Below, piece after piece: positions 59,724 through 64,000 of a stretch of DNA of 64,000 nt. A program made the translations under genes and the position numbers. Position 1 is the stretch's first letter. Each line of letters starts with the position of its first letter. The notes beneath the pieces were generated by a model that saw only the letters and a program-made list of their open reading frames with translations, was not told where the DNA came from and ran no database searches. This stretch comes from Burkholderia territorii (GTDB taxonomy: Bacteria > Pseudomonadota > Gammaproteobacteria > Burkholderiales > Burkholderiaceae): NCBI RefSeq assembly GCF_902833055.1, contig NZ_CADFEJ010000007.1, positions 213,912 to 277,911 on the forward strand, in the 5' to 3' direction.

Positions 59724-61397
59724 TTACGCGCGTCCGTCGCGCAATTCGCGCCGCAGGATCTTGCCTACGTTCGTCTTCGGCAGCTCCGTGCGGAACTCGA
59801 CGAGTTTCGGCCGTTTGTAGCCAGTGAGACGCTCCTTGCAGTACGCGAGGATGTCCTTGTCGGTGAGCGCCGGATCCTTCTTCACGACGAACAGCTTCAC
59901 GGCTTCGCCCGAGTGCTCGTCCGGTACACCGACCGCCGCCACCTCGAACACGCCCGGATGCGACGCCACCACGTCCTCGACCTCGTTCGGATACACGTTG
60001 AAACCGGATACCAGGATCATGTCCTTCTTCCGGTCGACGATCTTCACGTACCCGCGCGCGTCCATCACGCCAACGTCGCCGGTCTTGAAGAAACCGTCCG
60101 GGAACATGACCTTCGCGGTTTCCTCCGGACGATTCCAGTAGCCGGCCATGACCTGCGGCCCGCGGATGCAGATCTCGCCCGGCTCGCCGAGCGCGACGTC
60201 GTTGCCGGCGTCATCGCGGATGGCCACTTCGGTCGACGGCAGCGGCAAGCCGATCGTCCCGCTGTATTCGGTCGCGGTCACCGGATTGCAGGTCGCGACC
60301 GGCGAGGTCTCCGACAGACCGTAACCCTCGACGATCGCCGTATGGGTCTTCTCGTACCAGCGTTTCGCGACGCCTTCCTGGATCGCCATACCGCCGCCGT
60401 TGGCGATCACGAGCTTCGACAGGTCGAGCTGGTTGAAGTCAGGATGGTTCAGCAGGGCGTTGTACAGCGTGTTGACGGCCGGAATCGTCGAGATCTGATA
60501 ACCCTTCAACTCCTTGATCATGCCGCCGATGTCGCGCGGATTCGGGATCAGGATGCCCATGCCGCCCGTGCGCATCGTCAGGAAACCGCACACCGTCAAC
60601 GCGAACACGTGATAGAGCGGCAGCGCGACGACCGTCACGAACTGTTTCACCTCAGGGTACTTCTCGTGCGCGGGATGGTGCCATGCGCCGGCCTGCAGCA
60701 CGTTCGACACGATGTTCCGGTGCAGCAGCGTCGCGCCCTTCGCGACACCCGTCGTACCGCCCGTGTACTGGAGGAACGCGACGTCGTCGGGGCCGAGCTG
60801 CTGCGGCTTGAAGGTCTGCCGCGCGCCTTCGGACAGCGCGGCCTTGAAGCGCGTGAACGACGGAAGCTGCCACGCCGGCACCATCTTCTTCACATTGCGC
60901 ACGACATAATTGACGAGCCAGCCCTTGATACCCAGTAGATCGCCCATCGACGCGACCACGACATGCTTGACCGCGGTATTGGCGATGACGGCCTGCAGCG
61001 TCGACGCGAAATTCTCGAGGATGACGATCGCCTCCGCCCCGCTGTCCTTGAGCTGGTGCTCGAGCTCGCGCGGCGTATAGAGGGGATTGACGTTGACGAC
61101 GGTGAAGCCCGCGCGGAGCACTGCGACGATCGCCACCGGGTACTGCAGCACGTTCGGCATCATGAGCGCGACGCGCGCGCCGCGCTTCAGGCCGCGGGAC
61201 TGCAGCCACGCGCCGAACTGGCGCGACAGTGCATCGAGCTCGCCGTACGTGATGCTCTTGCCCATGCAGACGAACGCCTTGCGGTCGCGATACTGCTTGA
61301 AGCTCTCGTCGAGAAGATCCGGAATGGAAGGATACGGGGACGCGTCGATTTCGGCTGGAACGCCGGGCGGGTACGATTTCAGCCAAATTTTGTCCAT
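59724..61397 (-). CDS. fadD: Long-chain fatty acid--CoA ligase
   Basis: Activates fatty acids with ATP and CoA for beta-oxidation and transport. 557 residues. Conserved motifs: YTGGTTGVAKGATLLHRN (AMP-binding P loop, near 215-230), the GYGLSETSP signature (near 360), and the C-terminal hinge and catalytic lysine region TNVGKILRRELRD. Substrate chain length is inferred. Monocistronic with its own terminator. Confidence 0.94.
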   Translation of the reverse strand: MDKIWLKSYPPGVPAEIDASPYPSIPDLLDESFKQYRDRKAFVCMGKSITYGELDALSRQFGAWLQSRGLKRGARVALMMPNVLQYPVAIVAVLRAGFTVVNVNPLYTPRELEHQLKDSGAEAIVILENFASTLQAVIANTAVKHVVVASMGDLLGIKGWLVNYVVRNVKKMVPAWQLPSFTRFKAALSEGARQTFKPQQLGPDDVAFLQYTGGTTGVAKGATLLHRNIVSNVLQAGAWHHPAHEKYPEVKQFVTVVALPLYHVFALTVCGFLTMRTGGMGILIPNPRDIGGMIKELKGYQISTIPAVNTLYNALLNHPDFNQLDLSKLVIANGGGMAIQEGVAKRWYEKTHTAIVEGYGLSETSPVATCNPVTATEYSGTIGLPLPSTEVAIRDDAGNDVALGEPGEICIRGPQVMAGYWNRPEETAKVMFPDGFFKTGDVGVMDARGYVKIVDRKKDMILVSGFNVYPNEVEDVVASHPGVFEVAAVGVPDEHSGEAVKLFVVKKDPALTDKDILAYCKERLTGYKRPKLVEFRTELPKTNVGKILRRELRDGRA

Positions 61398-61533
61398 ACT
61401 GCGCGTCTCCTCACTGATTTTCGAATGGTCGTGCTAAAACGCATCGTAGCGGCTCGCCCACCCCGAGACAACAGGGTTAGATGCCCACTTCCAACTTTCG
61501 GCCAGAATCGTCTGATGATATCTCGAAGTTCGG

Positions 61534-63609
61534 TCAAATCCGCTCAACTTCCACCAGACAATCGTAAAAAGTCGCCGAGTTGCCGAGATCGGTCAGCGCC
61601 TGGCTCGTCACCTCGTTCGCGTTGCGCCCATCGGGCGACAATTTCTTCCACCAGATCGACAGCCCGACGACGAGCCCCGCTCGCGCACGATCGGTCACTC
61701 GCGCAACCGCCTGCATCGATCCGCGGTCGTTGAAGATGCGCACGATGTCGCCCTCGCCGATGCCGCGCGCGTCTGCGTCTTCCGGGTGTATGTCGAGGTG
61801 CGGCTGGCCTTCCGTACTGCGCAGGCTGTCCACGTTCACGAACGTGCTGTTCAGGAAGTGACGGGCCGGCGGGGAAATCATCGCCAGTGGGTAGCGCGCG
61901 GCGAGTTCCGGCGCGGCCTCCGCAGATTCGAACGGCGGCAGGTAATCGGGCACCGGGTCCATGCCCATCTGCTCGAGTCGCGCACTGTAGAACTCGCATT
62001 TGCCGGACGGTGTACGGAAACCGCCATTTGCGAAAGGCGCGTCCGCCAACTTCAGTTTGAGCCAGCCGGCACGCTTCAACGTTTCCCAATCACTGTCGAG
62101 CGCCGGATCGTCCCAACGCAGCGCCACCCGCGCGACCTCTTCGTCGCTGTGATAAAGCGCCGGCTCGTCGAGCTCCATGCTGCGTGCGATGCCGCGAAAG
62201 ATTTCCGTGTTCGGCCGCGCCTCACCGACGGGCGGAATCGCCGGGAGATTTGCCATCACGTAGGTATGGCCATACGACTTGTGGACGTCGAGATGCTCGA
62301 GTTGCGTCGTGGCCGGCAATACAATATCGGCGAAATCGACCGTATCTGTCTTGAAGTGCTCGAGAACGACCGTGAACAGATCTTCGCGCGCGAATCCGGC
62401 GGCGACTTTCGACGAATCGGGCGCGACCGCGACCGGATTCGAGTTGTAGACGATCACCGCTTCGACCTTGGGCCCGAAGGTTGCGTCGCCCGGGTGCAGC
62501 AGCGCGTCGCCGATCGCATTCATGTTGATGACGCGCGGCACTGTATGAGGCCAGCCGGGCATCAGGTCCGGACGCTGCAGCGCCGCGTGATTGACCGGTG
62601 CGGATTCGGACGATGACAGCAGCAGCCCGCCAGCCCGATCACGCCACGCGCCTGTCAGCGCGGGCAAGCTTGCAATCGCGCGCACGGCATTGCCGCCGCC
62701 GCGCACGCGCTGCATGCCGTAATTGAGGCGAATCGATGCCTTGCGGGTCGCACCGTAAAGGCGTGCGAGTTCGATCAGTTCCGATACTTCGATGCCGCAG
62801 ATTTGCGCGACACGCTCCGGCGGATAGGACAGAGCTCGCGCCTTGAGCGCATCGAAGCCGATCGTATGGCGCGCGATGTAATCGTGATCGAGCAGATCTT
62901 CGGTAATCAGCACATGCATCATGCCGAGCGCGAACGCGCCGTCGGTACCCGGTTTCAACGCGATGTGCTGATGGCATTTTTCTGCCGTCAGCGAGCGGTA
63001 GGGATCGATTGCGACCAGACGGGCGCCTCGCCGCTTGGCTTCTTGCGCCCGGGTCCAGAAATGCAGGCTGGATGCGATCGGGTTGGCGCCCCAGATCAGG
63101 ATCAGCTCGCTCTCCTCGAAATGCTCAAGATGCATGCCGATGCTGCCGCCATACGTATAGCGCAGCCCTGCCGCACCGGCCGCGGAGCAGATGGTCCGCT
63201 CGAGCCGGGACGCACCGAGTTTATGGAAGAACCGCTGCGCAATGCTTTCGCCCTGCACGAGTCCCATCGTTCCCGCGTAGCTGTACGGCATGATCGCCTC
63301 CGGCGCGCGCGCTGCGATTTCCCCGAGACGTCGGCCAATCTCGTCAAATGCGTCGCTCCAGCTGATCGGCACGAAGCGCCCTTCCCCCTTCGCGCCGACG
63401 CGCTTGAGGGGCACGGTAAGCCGGTCGGGATGATGAACGCGGTCGGCATACCGGCTGACTTTCGTGCACAACACGCCCTGCGTAGGCGGATGGTCGGGGT
63501 CACCCGTAACCTTGATGGCTCGGCCGTTTTCGACGGTCACGCGCATCGCGCACGTATCCGGACAATCGTGCGGGCAAACGGCCCGAGCTATCTGAGTGGC
63601 GACGTTCAT
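61534..63609 (-). CDS. Molybdopterin oxidoreductase (4Fe-4S, cytoplasmic, orphan)
   Basis: 691 residues, DMSO-reductase superfamily. N-terminal 4Fe-4S site: C12, C16, C20 (CPHDCPDTC) and C48 (GVLCTK). Molybdopterin domains follow (FQA-type and ALTG motif PALTGAWRDRAGG) and a C-terminal molydop_binding domain (PEDADARGIGEGDIVRIFNDRG). No twin-arginine signal and no electron-transfer partner nearby, so it is probably a cytoplasmic single-subunit enzyme; the substrate is unknown. Annotation as formate dehydrogenase-like or thiosulfate reductase-like would be a guess. It precedes (in the leftward sense follows) the rrn operon. Confidence 0.85.
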   Translation of the reverse strand: MNVATQIARAVCPHDCPDTCAMRVTVENGRAIKVTGDPDHPPTQGVLCTKVSRYADRVHHPDRLTVPLKRVGAKGEGRFVPISWSDAFDEIGRRLGEIAARAPEAIMPYSYAGTMGLVQGESIAQRFFHKLGASRLERTICSAAGAAGLRYTYGGSIGMHLEHFEESELILIWGANPIASSLHFWTRAQEAKRRGARLVAIDPYRSLTAEKCHQHIALKPGTDGAFALGMMHVLITEDLLDHDYIARHTIGFDALKARALSYPPERVAQICGIEVSELIELARLYGATRKASIRLNYGMQRVRGGGNAVRAIASLPALTGAWRDRAGGLLLSSSESAPVNHAALQRPDLMPGWPHTVPRVINMNAIGDALLHPGDATFGPKVEAVIVYNSNPVAVAPDSSKVAAGFAREDLFTVVLEHFKTDTVDFADIVLPATTQLEHLDVHKSYGHTYVMANLPAIPPVGEARPNTEIFRGIARSMELDEPALYHSDEEVARVALRWDDPALDSDWETLKRAGWLKLKLADAPFANGGFRTPSGKCEFYSARLEQMGMDPVPDYLPPFESAEAAPELAARYPLAMISPPARHFLNSTFVNVDSLRSTEGQPHLDIHPEDADARGIGEGDIVRIFNDRGSMQAVARVTDRARAGLVVGLSIWWKKLSPDGRNANEVTSQALTDLGNSATFYDCLVEVERI

Positions 63610-63858
63610 CGTTCTGGATGCGACTGGATGGAGATTCGCAAATTTTACGTGGGTGGACCCGATAAGGCCTCATTTCACATGAATTTTGCGTCTATGCGGT
63701 TTCGCCCGAGGCGGTACGAGCCGTCTGTGTGGCCGGAAATGCAGCGATTAAGACGGGGATGGGTTCGGGATGATGAAGCGGGGATTCAAGGTACGCCACT
63801 CGAACGACACGTGCGGAGGTTCGGTTACCTCCACGTGCATTTGCGCCGCTCCAAATGC

Positions 63859-63887
63859 AAAAACCCCCGCCTTTTGGGCGGGGGTTT
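63859..63887 (-). terminator. rrn operon terminator downstream of 5S rRNA
   Basis: Stem AAACCCCCGCC/GGCGGGGGTTT (63861-63871 with 63877-63887), loop of five, U run (63859-63863 A on this strand) on the leftward transcript. Matches the place expected after 5S. Confidence 0.9.
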
Positions 63888-63901
63888 CTGGCTTGAGGGG
63901 A

Positions 63902-64000
63902 GCCTGACGATTACCTACTTTCACACGGGAATCCGCACTATCATCGGCGTAGAGTCGTTTCACGGTCCTGTTCGGGATGGGAAGGGGTGGGACCGACTCG
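63902..64000 (-). rRNA. rrf: 5S ribosomal RNA (3' part; runs past the window)
   Basis: On the minus strand the sequence reads through TCGGTCCCACCCC, CCATCCCGAACAGGACCGTG, ACTCTACGCCGATGATAG and AAAGTAGGTAATCGTCAGGC, the standard internal 5S blocks. The 3' end is placed at 63902 by matching the terminal helix; about 15 nt of the 5' end lie outside. The 23S and 16S genes should be upstream, beyond base 64000. Confidence 0.95.

Overview
The window is high-GC, dense core chromosome. Gene order, protein sequences and start-site style match a Burkholderia, most likely of the B. cepacia complex, chromosome 1. This assignment rests on recognition (long nrdA, Lys/Ala-rich histone-like protein, OpcP/OmpC-type porin, murB-less dcw cluster, ftsZ-peroxiredoxin-lpxC order) and not on a database search. 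No prophage, IS element, CRISPR array, integron or genomic island is visible.

Region by region. 1-5.7 kb: 3' part of accC, then prmA, a zinc-ribbon DUF3426 membrane protein, tpx, a PfkB-family sugar/nucleoside kinase and a glycine-zipper lipoprotein, all rightward. 5.9-12 kb: a Lys/Ala repeat histone H1-like protein, then nrdB and nrdA (class Ia ribonucleotide reductase), leftward; nrdA is preceded by a good promoter, two NrdR-type boxes and a long leader. 12-18.5 kb: ampD, a small membrane-anchored Cys-rich protein and a CcsA-like protein (left), ffh and a hypoxanthine phosphoribosyltransferase (right), then marC and proS (left). 18.6-24.6 kb: rppH and a CNP1-like lipoprotein (right); proB, obg, rpmA, rplU (left); ispB and tRNA-Pro(CGG) (right). 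24.7-31.4 kb: a CorC-type CBS protein, a pilB/pilC/pilD-like trio, coaE, zapD and yacG (right). 31.4-36.9 kb: mutT, a DUF815 ATPase, argJ and secA (left). 37.2-37.6 kb: a DciA-like protein (right).

37.7-57 kb, leftward, is the cell-envelope/division block: mraZ-rsmH-ftsL-ftsI-murE-murF-mraY-murD-ftsW-murG-murC-ddl-ftsQ-ftsA-ftsZ, then a Prx5-type peroxiredoxin and lpxC. Most junctions are ATGA overlaps or gaps under 30 bp, so the dcw genes probably form one long transcription unit led by an autoregulated mraZ promoter. 57.2-64 kb: coq7 (left), a trimeric porin (right), a 7-bp tandem repeat, fadD and a cytoplasmic molybdopterin oxidoreductase (left), and the 3' part of a 5S rRNA gene, the end of a leftward rrn operon that continues past the window.

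I found no convincing undescribed multi-gene system. The more interesting signals are regulatory or structural: the nrdA promoter with paired NrdR boxes and a possible leader peptide, 10-bp-phased repeats at the mraZ promoter, exact dyads at the zapD and ispB promoters, a hairpin in the rplU leader, a heptanucleotide tandem array, a large hairpin upstream of lpxC, and an orphan molybdoenzyme beside the rrn operon. Start codons were re-chosen from ribosome-binding sites and family lengths where the longest open frame was clearly too long.
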